A model generated the notes under the pieces. The model did not search any database. It was not told the DNA's origin and worked only from the letters and a program-made list of their open reading frames with translations. Positions 50,001 to 62,264 of a stretch of DNA of 64,000 nt are shown here, piece after piece (within the stretch, counting starts at the first letter, position 1; each line of letters begins with the position of its first letter). The DNA lies in contig NC_049994.1 of the NCBI RefSeq assembly GCF_000003815.2, forward strand, positions 11,438,950-11,502,949, in the 5' to 3' direction. Source of the stretch: Branchiostoma floridae. Lineage: Eukaryota; Chordata; Leptocardii; Amphioxiformes; Branchiostomatidae. The translations under genes were made by a program, and so were the position numbers.

Positions 50001-53000
50001 ACACTCTGACTCAGGTACGGGTTGGGATATCTCAAGGGGGGGAAATCTGCAGGGGGTGGCGGGTCCTCGGAGGTGTCGTCATCCTCAGGCCTGGGTGAGG
50101 AGGCAGGCAGGAGGGGCTCTGTCTCCTCCCCGTCCAGAATGGGATCTTCCCAGGCATCCTTGTACTGTTTGTACTCCTCCACTTGGCTCTGCAGCTCTTC
50201 TACACGATCCTCCAGCGACTGAAAAAAATAAACAGGTTTGCCTCATTATTTCTGTAGGCAGTTTGCAAGTCGTCATTATTTCAATTCATTTCACTTTAAT
50301 CTTTAATATTTAAATAGTTTGGCAAATGTTAAGTTTAGTTGCCACTTGCTAAACAGTTGCCAAACTAGTTGCAACCGCTATAATCGACAGTCTACATAAA
50401 AAAAATTACTATCATCATAGTACCTTTTTGGAGGAAACCATATATAATACACAAGTCTCTTGGGGCACCTTCAGTCAAAAATCAAAGTGCACATCACAAA
50501 AAGTGCAAATGCATCTAATAATCGCTGTACTGTTGTCGTGTCAATAAAGATTGCTATCTAATAATCCAAGCTCCAACTTTTCTACAAACACCCTATCCAG
50601 TTTATCCTATAGACTCCATCCCTCTGTCCTAGACAGAATTTGCTTGTTGGGACGGAAAAAAGGTCTGAACTTATAAACAGGATTTATGATCTGGGGACTG
50701 CCTTGTCTCAAAACCCATCTGTATTTTTGATGACTTACTCTCCTGTAGGACTTCATGTCCTCCACATGTTCTGTCTGGCACCTGATCCTCTCCCGCAGGT
50801 GGTCCAGCTTCTGCGACCATCTCTGGATGTTGGCGTCGTACGCAGACTTCTCCTCCTGCCGCTGGCGACGCTCCTCCTCCAGCTGTCTCTCCAAGGTCGT
50901 GACTTTCTCCTGCTGTTCCTGGACCAGGTCTAAGTTACGCTGTCTCTCTTCCTGTTGAAACACAAAGCAGAAAACTTAGAGGTCATGCCAAAGTCTTTTT
51001 GCTGGTCTACTGGTCTGCGTAACTTTTCTTTCTTCCATGATCAACCAATCAAAACTCAGTATGGCTGAAGATGTTGAAAGCTAATTATCTATAATTTGCT
51101 TCTTTCAGATGACATTGAAAAAGGGATCCTGAGTTTAAAAAACATGTGCATTACTAGTATACAGTACTTGCACTTGTAAGTTGTTTACTTATCAATATAT
51201 CAAAATTCAAAATAAAGCATAATTCTGCATGCAAATTATTCCTATGTGTGTGCCTTGAATTTGAAAATAGCAGACCAAATTATAATACTAATAGTTAAGC
51301 CTAAGCAGCCTTTCCCTGTGTTCTACCCACCATGTAGAGCTGCTTGTACTTCCGAACTTTGACATAACGGTTCTGCAGCTCGTGATGCAGGTCCGTAAGC
51401 TGTGTCTGCAGTTCTGTCATGTCGAACTCCGGAGACGACTTCTCCGCCTCTTCCGTGCCCGGATCTGATTGGCCGACGCTGACCGTTTCTTCCACCCGTG
51501 TCTCCTTGGGTTCGGCCGTTGTTCCTTCCTCCTTGGTTTCCTTGGTGACCTCTTCTGTACACTCCTCCTTTGTGACCTTTATGGTTGGCTCAGTAGAGTT
51601 GGACCGTTCACGTTTCACCTAACAAATTGTCAACACACATTGGTTATCCAAATGTACCCTGAGTATCGGCCTGGTTAGTTTACCAGGGCTCCCATACTGT
51701 ATGTATGTAAACTAACCAGGCTAATCCAAATGTATTTTGATAAATGTTTTACTTGATTATAAAGCTTGTCCTTTACTGGATATTACAAAAATGACAGTCA
51801 ATAGTGGCAACCTGTTTTCTGTGTTTCCATATTTCAGGTTTGTCTAAAAGAAACCGTGTGTACCAAGGAATTCGAACAACACTTCTTACTGGTTTGATTC
51901 AATTCGGATCGCCATGCATTTCAGTGACCGATATGTTTATTCTATGCCTGGTAGTAAATTAACTTCATGACGAATGATAAGATGCTGTCTTCCTCACCTT
52001 GCCTCCGCTGAGTTTCTTGATGGATTTCTCCAGTTTGTGGCACTCCCTGTACTTCTCTCTGTACGCCTCTGCCCCCATCTCAAGTCTGACCTTAAGGTCA
52101 TCGACCTGGTGCTTCAAGTCATCTTCCGACTGTACCAAGGATTCCTGAGAGATAACCAGAGATTCCATAAATCAGCAATCTATCAAGCAACACTACCCGA
52201 AATGCAAATATCATCCAGCAAACGCAGAATATTTCCCTCCATCTTTTCCAAAGATGTTTTTCCTCCATCACTGTAGTCAACAGCAATTCCCCTTGTAGAT
52301 AAGACAGTATCAAAGTAGCTTAAATGTAGGCACATTCAAGCTGCTGATTACATCAGAACACTATGTAATAAAGTAATCAATATCAATGATTCATAAAAAA
52401 CGCAAAAGTTATCATCATTAGGTAGGGCTTTTTACCAATCTGCCCTCCAAGCAACTTTTACATACAAAAAAAAGTCTCTATCAAGATTTCTTGCAAAAAA
52501 GGAGGTTAATGGCTCAGCAATACAGAACATAATATTCTAAGTACCTTCTCTCTCTCTATCTGTAGTTTCTCTCTCTGCAGCTGTTCATACTCCTTCTGAA
52601 GGTCCTTGTACCTTTCCTCAAGGTTATGGTGGGCTGTCTCAAGGAAGAACAACGCTTGGTCCTCCTTAGCGGCCTTCGGTTTTCCTTCAGATGTTTGTGT
52701 GGACTCCGAGGTGGTAGCAACTTCTTCCTTGAACTTCTTAAGTTCAGCTTCAATTTTGTCCTTGTCCTAGATGGAAAATTGCACTTAAGAGTAAGACTTT
52801 TATGAAGGAACTTGGAAGTAAGACACTTGAAATTACATTTGGAAAGAATACTTCACAGATACAATGTAGAATTGATTTGTTATGGCATTGTATGGTCCAT
52901 TTGCAACTATTTTCTTCAATTTCAAGGAAGGAAACACAAACTTTTCTCTTTTTTTAAACATTTAGAGAAAATAAGTATCAGATGAATTGTATAAAATATC

Positions 53001-56000
53001 AAATATAAACAGATGCCTTGTTCCTGACTATATGTATAAATACGCTGATGAGGGTTGGTCTAATAGATATTCCGGTTATAAGATTTGCCTAATAGCAGTT
53101 ACCAGCAATAGGATAGACTTAATATTTACAATGACTCTTTGCTTATGATAAACTTTAAAATCAATGTATGACGGACAAAAGTCAACACTTGATAATTTTA
53201 CCTGGAGAATTTCATCCAGGCCTCCCCTCAGCACACTCATCTCATCCAGCAGATCTTTCTCCTTCTTAGCGTAGGACTCCTCAGCCTTCTTCAGCCGCAT
53301 CTTTAAGGTGTCCACCTGCAGGACAGCTGTCTCCAGGTCAGAGTGCACCTTGTGGCGTACGTCCGACACCGTGGACAGCTCCTCCGCCAGCAGGAGTTTA
53401 GACTGTTCTGCTGCGGCAAGCTTGTCCTCCGTGTTTCTCACGCGCTCCTCCAGCCCCTTCATGTGCTCCTGAAACACAGGTTAATCTTGTCAGCCAAATT
53501 GTTGTCATATACAATCTAATACAACTGTAAATGCATTAAGTTCACGGGGATTTAATTTTGCGGTAGCGGGACAAAGGACTTTTCGCAGTGGTTCGCGGTA
53601 ACACCATGCACTGTAGTCTCTTACTGCCATGGAAAAATGTTCTCTGTTGTTTTAAGTTTGCGGTGAAGCGGTCACTGCAAAAACTGCGAAGATGAAACCA
53701 CCACAAAAGTTTCTGCATTTACAGTATCCTGCACTACGGGACAAGTGTTGACATGGAACCAATAGAGGGTGAAACTTATAATAGCTAGAAATGTACAATG
53801 TTTACCTTCACATGGTCTGGCATAACAAACTACTGCTCTGTTTGATCAAACACATTCGTTATCTTTGATGACCAGCCCCTCTAATTTTGTCCTGCCACTT
53901 GCTACACAATGCAGTTTTAAAACACAGTGTCTGTAACCATGGTGACAGCCATCTGATTTAGGTCATCTGTTACTAGTAACCAAAGTGGCAGCTGTCTGCT
54001 CCAGGTCATTGACCTTGTGGTTTTTATTTGAAGAAGTAGAAGAAATTGAGTAAAAACAATGTTTCACATCCATGAAGGTAAACATAACAAAAACGAAGTT
54101 CTATCCACCTTGTCTGCCTGACTGATGGACTCCTGTCGCTGGAGTTTCTTGCTGCCTTCCTTGATGTTCTGGTTCAGCTTGGTGATCTCCAACTTGAACT
54201 TCTCGATGGAGAACTCCTTCTCCCTCACCAGGTTCTTCAGCTCACGGATCTCACGGCTGCGCTCCTTGTTCTCCAGCTCGGAGGCTGTGAAGTGGCTCTG
54301 AAGATGAGGAACAGACATTCATGTAGAACTCATCATCATTGGTCCTCAAGCTCCTACCACATTTGCTCTTAGTTTCAGATTGTCATTGGCTCAAATGTTG
54401 GATATGGACTTTTACCTGTATCTCTGTTATATTTTATCTGACCCTTACCTCCTTCATAACCTGCTGGCCAATTTTAGCTTCTAATGAATAAATACAGGTT
54501 TAAACAAACAAACAAACAAACATGTCATTGTATGTTTTTTGTTGTGTTTGTTTACATTTGTCTGCATGTATCTATTCATGCTGGGATGGTGTCTTACTTA
54601 GGTCCATTAAAGCTACCCAATGGAAGACTAGTATGGAAACGTACAAAAGTGTAGAAAACAACGCTATCTTCGAACACTTGAGATTAGAGAATTTTTTCAT
54701 ACCTTGAAGAGTTCCTTTTCTTCCTGTTCGTTCCTCAGCTTCACACCCATCTGGTCTCTCTCCACCCTGACCGCGCGGATCTCCGAGCGCAGTTTCTCGA
54801 TCTCCGTGGCCTTCTCCACGAGCTTGCGGTTCACGTCTTCCAGCATGACGCGCATCAGGCCCAGCTCGTTGTTGGCCTTGTCTGCAGACTGCTTGTGTTC
54901 CTGGCTGAGCTGCTGCTCTGATGCCAGCTGTTCCTGGCATTCCTAAATTAGCAAAAAGAATAGGTTAACCCTATTCAGCCCGGGGGGGGGGGGGGGGGGC
55001 TTTTGAGGCCCGCGCTAACTTCGATGTCCTATAACGCCAGAACGGCTTACGCTAGAGCCACCAAATTTGGTGAGTTTTCCTAAAATATTGTTGGCAACAA
55101 TTTTACGAAGTTTGACAAATTTTCCATTTTTTCTTGTTGCCATGACAACCGTTTGTTGACAGGCAGTTTTGTCAAAAATCACTATTTTTTGTTCTAACTA
55201 TGTATTTTTCACATTTATTTGCTATATTACTGCGATTTTGTTACATAAATAAAATCTTATATTATTCAGCATATCTTTCATAATTATATATGCATAAATT
55301 ATGCTAATTTGATGACGTCATCACCCCAAAATCCAAGATGGCGGACCGAATGGCCAGATCAAGAATAACAAGCTAATTATCTCTTAAAATTTGTAACTAC
55401 CTGGTATTTTTTCATCAAAAATCATCTAAATGAATGAATTTAGTCTATTTCTATTGCCCTTTGTGATTATTTGTTGCAAAAAAAGTATTTTTAAAAATTC
55501 AAGGTGATGGATATAATATGGCGGAGCCCAACTCGTATCTTAGATGTGCATGACGTCATTTTATGACGTCATTGATGTTGCTATTGGCAACGCAAGTCGT
55601 AATAAACATTATAATTCTGTTATCTGCACTTGTTGTTACATTTTTGCAGCATAACTTGAAGTTTTCTGAGAATACCCATTTTATATGGGTTTGGCCAATG
55701 TAATCAAATTGATGACGTCATAATTACGTCATCTTACGTCAACGTAACGTCAAACGTCACATACTTGTCAGATATTATGTCGAAATCATGTCCTAAAAAT
55801 TTGGTGGCCTTACAGCACGTCGTTTTAGAGTTATAGGACTTAGAAGTGGAGGGCCTCAAAAGCTCATGAGTTTTCATGAATAAACAGAGGTTCAAACAAA
55901 TAATGTACTTACCAGAGTTAAAAACTTGAAAGCATTTAATAAAAGATCACCTTATACTCATTCTCCAGAGTCTCTCTCTTGTCTGATTCCTCAGCAAGAG

Positions 56001-58853
56001 TGCCCTCTAGCTCCTGGATGTTGCGCTGCAGGCTGTGCACCTTCTCTTCAAAGGTTTCCTTGTCGTTCAGCAGGGCTTCTTTGTCCGCCAGGGCCTTCTG
56101 CAGGTTTTCCTCCAGGACAGTTGTACGTTCCTTGATCACAAGCATCTCTCCTGTTTCATCAGGGACCTCCACATAATCTATACTCCTCCGAGGCTTGAAC
56201 TGTAAACAGAAAGCTTGTCGGTCAATCTAGAAAGTTTTATGATCGATACTTGTCATTGAACAAAATATGAGGTAGCTTTGATGTTCAATCTTTGTCTGAG
56301 GGCCAAAGGTGATAATTGTCTACCACAGACCTTGGGACTTTGGCATGGGTTTGGTGTNNNNNNNNNNNNNNNNNNNNNNNNNNNNNNNNNNNNNNNNNNN
56401 NNNNNNNNNNNNNNNNNNNNNNNNNNNNNNNNNNNNNNNNNNNNNNNNNNNNNNNNNGAGAGTCATGTTTCATGGTATATCAATATTAGACAGTAGATTA
56501 AAGAATCATGGTCACTGAACATAGAAAACCGTACCTGGAATGGCGTGCTGGCCCCTCGTACCTCCCCACTACTGGTGACATAGCAGAACTGGTAGAACTC
56601 TCCATCATCATTGGGCAGGTAGTAGGCTGGGGAACATGATAAAGATGATGATTGGTTTATTGAAGATGATAATACCTAGCAGTCAAATGGCTGAATTACA
56701 TATTATCTAACAGACAATCATAACATACAGTTATATTACTTATTAGTACAATTCATTCAACAGCACCCAAGTGGTTTCAAACTAAGCAGCTCATGTAATG
56801 TTTTATAAAACCATGCAAAAGTGAAAGAACATGTTTTGAATTTGAAACAATCCAAACAGAATGTTTTTTAAAATCATACTGTTAAACAAGAAATTCTTAG
56901 CAATGTAACATCCGGATGGAATAAGCAAAAAGATTGAAAAGTCTTTGTGCTATTGGATCAGATGTAGGTCTACAAAGGATGCTATCCAGATAATCATGTT
57001 TCTGTGGCCTTTTTTCTGTATGTGTTACCTTTGAAAACCACACAATTCTCTCTGTCCTTCCCTTCTTCAGTCTCTGCTGGTAAGGGCGACCATGCAAAGG
57101 TGGTATAGTTTCGCGGTGAGCTCCAGCCAATCTGAAAGGAAAGACAAACATAGATTTGGTTATGAAAAAGCTATTTTGTAATGGAGAAGTTCAATAAAAA
57201 ATCATAGAAAGATTCCTTCACTACCGGTACCTTTCTTTGTATTACATTCCTGTTTGACCATATATTTTATATAGTACAGTAGAAGTCGCTTATTAGGGAA
57301 GGCCATTTGCCAGCTAAATTTTCCCGACTAACCGGCGTTCCCGATTAAAAGATGTTGCTCGAAATGACCCGAGTGGGGATGGGGGAGGGGGCATCGGTGA
57401 ACGCATCGCACGCATTGACACAAAGAATACAACACAATCATTTCTACCACAAATAATCAAGTCCATAATTTCATTAAACTCCACAAATATACTTATTAGC
57501 CACTTTCAGTTTCAAATTTATCTTTTATCGGTAGTTGTGATATTGTTATCACATTTTAGTGTCGAAGAACGAATCGCGATGCATCAAAAGATCTGTTACG
57601 TTTCGTCTATAGTATCGGCTTGAAGAAAACAAAGAAATTAACACTGCTAAAACACGTTAAGCTACCGAAAAAAAACGAGGTACATATGCAAACGTATTCT
57701 AAATTTGCCAAATGAACAATTGTTTTGATTAATAGAGGACTGATCAAGGGTACAGTGCACGCGCTTACTACGTAAGATTTGTCGACATGTGATACACAGA
57801 CGAAAAACATCGCTACGTTGTAGGACGAAAACGCTCTTGGTTTTCAGACAAACTTTATGTACTAGGCGAAAATACTCATGACTAACGCATAAATAAACTG
57901 TTAATCTTCATATCTACAAATTTTCCAGTTACGATGTCCACAGATTACACTGAAATTTTGCCACAGCCGACAGCGTCATTTTCAAAACATTTCCATCACG
58001 AAAACAAAGATGGCGGACGCGGCGTCATGTGTAGTATCCCATGATTCCCTGCGGCAACCGCCGGGCCGCGCGCTAGCGACGTAAATTGAATAGAAATCGC
58101 GGCCTTTTCGGACTCAAAACAGGCAGTTTTGATGCTTTTGGCGATCTGATATCTTTATACGGGAAAATTTTGGTTCATTCCTGCTGATTCTGGTGATTTG
58201 TTTGGCATATTTCGGGGTTAACATGCGTTGTAACTTGAATTTTTTTCCCGATTAGCCGATTTGGGCTTTGCAAATATGGGGTGCTGTAAACAATAGCGCC
58301 AATGGGAAATGGTTTTGGATTTCAAAATTCTTTGCAACTAACCGATTTTTGCGACTAAGCGTATTGCAAATAGCTGGCTTCCACTGTATCTACTTAAGTT
58401 ATTAATCTATAAAAGTATCTATGATATTCCACATTCCATTTTCATTATTTTGTTCTGTTCAATGTTTGCAGTGTCTAAGTGTGTAATTCAGTGTTTTTAA
58501 ATGCTGCCATATATATACTCCTTGACTAAAATTTGCAAAATCACTAAACTAAGAATCTAAACTACATGATTACATCATGCTTTCAATGCTGATCTCCTAC
58601 CAATGTTTTAGAAAAATGCCTGAAACTAGAAACGTCTGCTTGATACCTTGAAGAGTCCGACCCAGTCCCTGCTGCGGGGGGTCATGAGCGGGGTCAGCGT
58701 GTAGCGACATGGGATGTCCACCCCGGGGACGTAGCTGTCCGCCACGTTGTGAAACAGGACCTGGGCAAAGTCCGAGTGGCTCATGCTCTTGTTGGGGGGG
58801 TTTGGCCGATCTTCAAAGGATGGCACCTCGGGAAGTGGCTCAGCTGAAGCCAT
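45485..58853 (-). CDS. TAX1BP1: TAX1BP1/CALCOCO-type SKICH autophagy adaptor
   Basis: Exons, 5' to 3': 58647-58853, 57029-57131, 56535-56626, 55951-56199, 54703-54942, 54109-54297, 53202-53468, 52545-52766, 51998-52144, 51331-51618, 50739-50951, 49997-50218, 47878-48054, 47260-47577, 46748-46863, 46172-46262, 45485-45616. All are in phase; 1090 aa. N-terminal SKICH domain at residues about 25-135 (VLFHNVADSYVPGVD, CRYTLTP, RDWVGLFK, YYLPNDDGEFYQFCYVTSSG). Then a coiled coil coded by a run of phase-0 exons, then a Pro/acidic region. Two tandem C2H2/UBZ fingers close the protein: CPVCEVYFPP...HVQSH and CPMCNNFF...HVQSHF. In vertebrates this family links ubiquitinated cargo to LC3 and curbs NF-kB signalling. 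The protein is longer than I recall for human TAX1BP1 (about 790). The PPxY-like element of the first vertebrate finger appears lost (FPPGC). Confidence 0.95.
46425..46575. repeat. Dispersed repeat fragment in TAX1BP1 intron
   Basis: Two imperfect copies of acagtc(a/c)(a/g)atctgtacaaatga, each followed by (t/c)caccctcta-like sequence and a flanking 'gaccac' motif, about 60 bases apart. It looks like the terminal part of a pogo/Tigger-like element or a short tandem duplication of one. Confidence 0.4.
47046..47120. repeat. Tetranucleotide microsatellite (ttga/gagt)
   Basis: About ten copies of attg/gatt followed by seven of gagt, in a TAX1BP1 intron. An expanded simple repeat with no other signal. 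Confidence 0.9.
48443..49786. mobile_element. hAT-like transposon, 1344 bp, in TAX1BP1 intron
   Basis: Begins tagggctgtgtacc and ends with its complement, flanked by a perfect 8-bp direct duplication, ttattaat, at 48435-48442 and 49787-49794. Subterminal regions carry many short ggtacc, accggtac and cctgtacctg repeats. This is the same design as the element at 20119-20559. No ORF resembles a hAT transposase, so it is non-autonomous. Confidence 0.85.
53524..53725. mobile_element. 202-bp MITE in TAX1BP1 intron
   Basis: Perfect 12-bp inverted ends (actgtaaatgca / tgcatttacagt). The interior has gcggt-containing arms that also partly pair with each other (gttcgcggt and accgc regions). No coding capacity. 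The target duplication is not certain. Confidence 0.65.
54999..55863. mobile_element. 865-bp inverted-repeat element with four CRE palindromes
   Basis: About 60 bases at each end are inverted copies (gcttttgaggccc; tcctataac; the gccaccaaat motif). The left end follows a G-run of about 18 bases. The interior is AT-rich. It contains perfect TGACGTCA at 55313, 55551, 55564 and 55713, further ACGTCA half sites, and two 'aagatggcgg/atatggcgg' YY1-like motifs. It lies in a TAX1BP1 intron. No ORF. Confidence 0.7.
56358..56457. other. Assembly gap (100 N)
   Basis: Exactly 100 unknown bases in a TAX1BP1 intron, between exons 56535-56626 and 55951-56199. The exons join in phase without it, so no coding exon need be hidden here. 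Confidence 0.95.
57277..58386. mobile_element. pogo/Tigger-like non-autonomous element, 1110 bp, with CpG-rich core
   Basis: The left end, cagtagaag..., and right end, ...cttccactg, are inverted and flanked by TA on both sides, as for Tc1/mariner/pogo insertions. Complementary 'cccgactaaccg' / 'cgactaagcg' motifs lie just inside. The centre (about 57950-58100) is GC- and CpG-rich, with aagatggcggacgcgg and tcccatgattccctgcgg, and looks like promoter DNA. No transposase ORF. It lies in the first coding intron of TAX1BP1. Confidence 0.75.
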
Positions 58854-60700
58854 GTTTTACAACTTGTTTCTGTAATGGCAGAAGACACCATGTACATTGT
58901 ATAAGTCAATGATTGTGTTAAATCTTCTATCATCATTTTCTCTAATCTTTTTTTCAAACTTGTGTACTTTCAGAACCAATCAGAAGTGCATAATATACTA
59001 CATCATGTTATGTCATCATCATCATCCTCAATTCATCTTCGCCGCATATCACATTATCAGTCATTGTTACTGGGGCGTAATGTTATGTTATGCACAATTG
59101 ACAAAACAGGCTGAAACCTAATATTATTGAAAAAAATCATGCCATTCCTAAGTAACTGATATAAAATATCAAGTAAAATGAGAAATCACAATGAAAATGT
59201 ACATTTAAGTGATCACATAAATACATATTCAATTACAAACACATTGTCCTCTATATTTCTGCCAATGCTCAGCAAACTAATAATTCCCCCTCCCCCACCC
59301 TCCTATAAAAAAGCACAAACAATTGATTGAACACAACACAAAACATCAGTCAAAACAACCCTAGACTTCCATGAAGTTCCAGCACAGGTTTTGTCTATCC
59401 TATTGTCTAGGCAAAATTGGGACACTTCTGGAATGACTAATTACCAAAATTTCAATGTAAAACTGTGTATCTCACCTCTCTAGACAAGCAGACTCTTTTC
59501 TACATAATCAAATGCAAGTCATAACACATTTACAAGGACTATTGTGCAATCTTCATGTGACATATGACTCATGAGAGGTCAAGAGTTCAAAGGTCAGTGT
59601 GACATCACTTGTTGTTTAAAACACAAATATACAAACCTTGCAGGACAAGTTCTAATTATAACTTTGTGCAGGGTTCCAAAACAATGAAACAAAGCATTTT
59701 ACAGTGCATTATTACAGACAGTCACAAGTCACAGAGATGATTATTTTGGCATGTTGTCTTTTGACTAGTAACTAAAATTCCTCAGCTGTTTTCTTGAACA
59801 CTACTGTCACTGACAGTAACACTTGGAGAAGCATTGACCAAACTAATATTCAGAATAGGTCAACATGTCTACAGTACATAATCTGATATGAGAGATATTC
59901 TCAGTGTCACATTTTCTTTGTCCCATTGGATATAGAACCTATATATAGTGACATAATATATAGTCTTGATCTATAAATGGACAGAGTGTACAGATATGGC
60001 CTCATCAAAAAACGGAAATGCTCAGAAAAACGCAGTAGAAGACAATTTTTCAGCAATACAAATGAACTGATACATGCACATGTCATATGTCTCCATTGAT
60101 ATGCACTAGGAATGCCTACAAATTTTCAAACAATGTTGTTCATAAACATCTGGTTGGAAAAATGATACACGGCACACTTCTTTAGATTATGAAATTCTTA
60201 AAAAACAACATATTTTGACTGTTCAATGGTGTTTTCTATCAACAATTTCATATGCATATGTATATGTTATGGTATACTCAAGGCAAATATTCAGTCACAA
60301 TTCTATATGCAATTGTATTTACCATACATATATGGATACGGTCTCATATGTGGCTACAAACGAAACGAAACCAAGTCACTTGATAAACAGCTGTTAACGT
60401 TCCACCACCTCATTGTTATCTCTACTACTAGACATACACTTGATACAGACTGTATCTGTTTTTTATCTTTTGAGATCGCTTGGTTTGAATTAAAATCAAC
60501 AGCAGCAAATAAGGGGTGACAGATGGAATTCTATCTCTTATGGTTCTCCAAATGTGTCAGCCTGAATGATGTCATAGTCCTAATATGTCAGTGTAACAGT
60601 TGGCAACAGTGCCAAGCAGACATATACTGCAAAATCTCTAATCTAGCAAGGGAAGGGGTTTTACTTGCCCCCAATAAATACTGTAATAAATGCCTTTAAC
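58854..60700. other. TAX1BP1: 5' UTR intron / upstream region of TAX1BP1
   Basis: Upstream of the start codon, a splice acceptor (ttacag, AG at 58870-58871) indicates that the first coding exon extends to 58869 and that a non-coding exon lies further up, probably near the CpG-rich region at 61.5-61.75 kb. The rest is AT-rich with no supported coding sequence. Confidence 0.5.
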
Positions 60701-61699
60701 TCTTTAAGTTTAAGGTGATTTAATTTACTGTAACCAAGGAGGTTAAAGAAAGAGAGGAGAGCGTTCCTATTGTTCCGATCTTTGCCGCGAGTGTGAATCA
60801 CATCGAAGTGCTAATTACCCCAATCTGCATCTCGCCAGGCTAGCATGGGCCTTTGTTTACGAGTCAGTTTCAACATCACTCGTCCAGGAACATCGATTTG
60901 GGGCCGGGATTTCAGCGATTTTGAGGATGATTCTCATTAAATACAGCGCTACTTTTACTAAGGAAACAGATATCAATAGTGACGATACTTCGCCTGAGGC
61001 AAGTGCGAGCATAGTTCCCCACGGGCCACAGAAATGTGTGTAACAACAAGTCACGCGGTGTAGAAGAACGCTGGGTCGGCTTTCATAGCCCAGGACACAC
61101 GGAGCTATTTCATAGTATTTGTAAGAAGCTTGAGAAACGCTATGCAACTTTATTTTCAAGTCTGTCAAATCAAGATATCAAGCCATCTGTGTAAAAAAAA
61201 TGCGTTCCTCGTGAGGCAAAAATTCCCTCAATACCGACAAAATAAATTTCCTCGGAAATATCATCTTGCTTCCCATCATTGCCATGAACATCCACGGAGC
61301 CCTCAGAGTACAAAATTCATGCATCACGAACAGCAAAAATCGATCGCAAACAGCAACAACAAATACTTATTTGGCACACCCAAGCCCACTACTATCGTTG
61401 AAAAAAAGTCTCTTTTGCGGGGCAAGCGTAATAATTTTTTAATAGACACATGAAGTAGAGAATATTGTTCATAATTCTGAGACAAAAAAATCGGGGATAC
61501 AGCGACAAAAATGCCTGTAAATTCACTCAACTTGGTCGCACAGCGCCGAAACAAGTATCGACATGATCGCCATCTTGGTCTCTCCACAACAGTACTGTTT
61601 GCACACGTCACCTTCGCTTCCCAAATAAGGAAATCTGCGGAAACTGCGCTCATCTCGCTCACAGTTCGGCAACCCTCGGTCGTCCTCGGCCGGGATCGC

Positions 61700-61770
61700 G
61701 GTGCATGACGTCATGGCTGGGCTCATGTGATTGGCTGACACGTCCGGGCTCATCAGAAATGGCGGGAAAC
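61700..61770 (-). promoter_or_regulatory. TAX1BP1: Probable TAX1BP1 promoter: CRE, CCAAT and E2F-like sites
   Basis: Within 70 bases: a perfect CRE palindrome TGACGTCA (61706-61713), an inverted CCAAT box in an agccaat context (61730-61736), and an E2F-like ggcgggaaa (61761-61769). The surroundings (61.5-61.85 kb) are CpG-rich. A minus-strand donor-like gcgaag-gtgacg at about 61605 could end a non-coding first exon. The region may also drive a + strand transcript. Confidence 0.5.
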
Positions 61771-62049
61771 CCCGCGGCCATGATGGTCATCAGAGACGCG
61801 CCGCCGGATAGCGGAAACAATGGGCCCGGAGGGTCTGAACAATAGCCCGCAGTGGGGTGTTAATGACTGAGCTCTCTCCTGTGATTCTTTAACCTCCTTG
61901 CTGTAACGGTGTAAGGAGAAAATGTAGTGTTTTGCAGTGGTTTTAAGTTCACAGAAGCACTTAATAATACATGCAGTATGCAAGTTTTATATGTCATTAT
62001 TACAGGTTTGCGATAGCACAACCTGTTTTGTTTTCGTTAGCGGAGTAGG

Positions 62050-62086
62050 GCGCCGCCATGTTGTATTATAGGGCGCCGCCATGTTG
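62050..62086. promoter_or_regulatory. Pair of YY1-like sites
   Basis: gcgccgccatgttg occurs twice, 22 bases apart (from 62050 and 62072). Its complement contains aacATGGCGGC, the classic YY1 core often seen just downstream of start sites. Together with the CpG-rich upstream DNA this suggests a + strand transcription start around 62.0 kb. Confidence 0.45.
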
Positions 62087-62099
62087 GATGATGTCAAGG

Positions 62100-62235
62100 G
62101 AGTGAGGCATGCTGGGAGTGAGGCATGCTGGGAGTGAGGCATGCCGGGAAAGTTGGTGCCATGTTGTGTGAGGCATGTTGGGAAATGTGTCGTCATGTTT
62201 GGTGTGGGGCATGCTGGGATTGAGGCATCTTGGGG
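62100..62235. repeat. Short tandem repeat, about 14-bp unit (gtgaggcatgctgg)
   Basis: Five to six degenerate copies of gtgaggcatg(c/t)(t/c)ggga. The first three are almost exact. Confidence 0.8.
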
Positions 62236-62264
62236 AAGCTGTGGTTATGTTTTGAGCTTGTTGT

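Noticed and set aside
61523-61753. Minus-strand ORF in the CpG-rich region
   Set aside because: More likely a 5' UTR/promoter sequence of TAX1BP1 that happens to be open. The true start is the SKICH exon at 58853.
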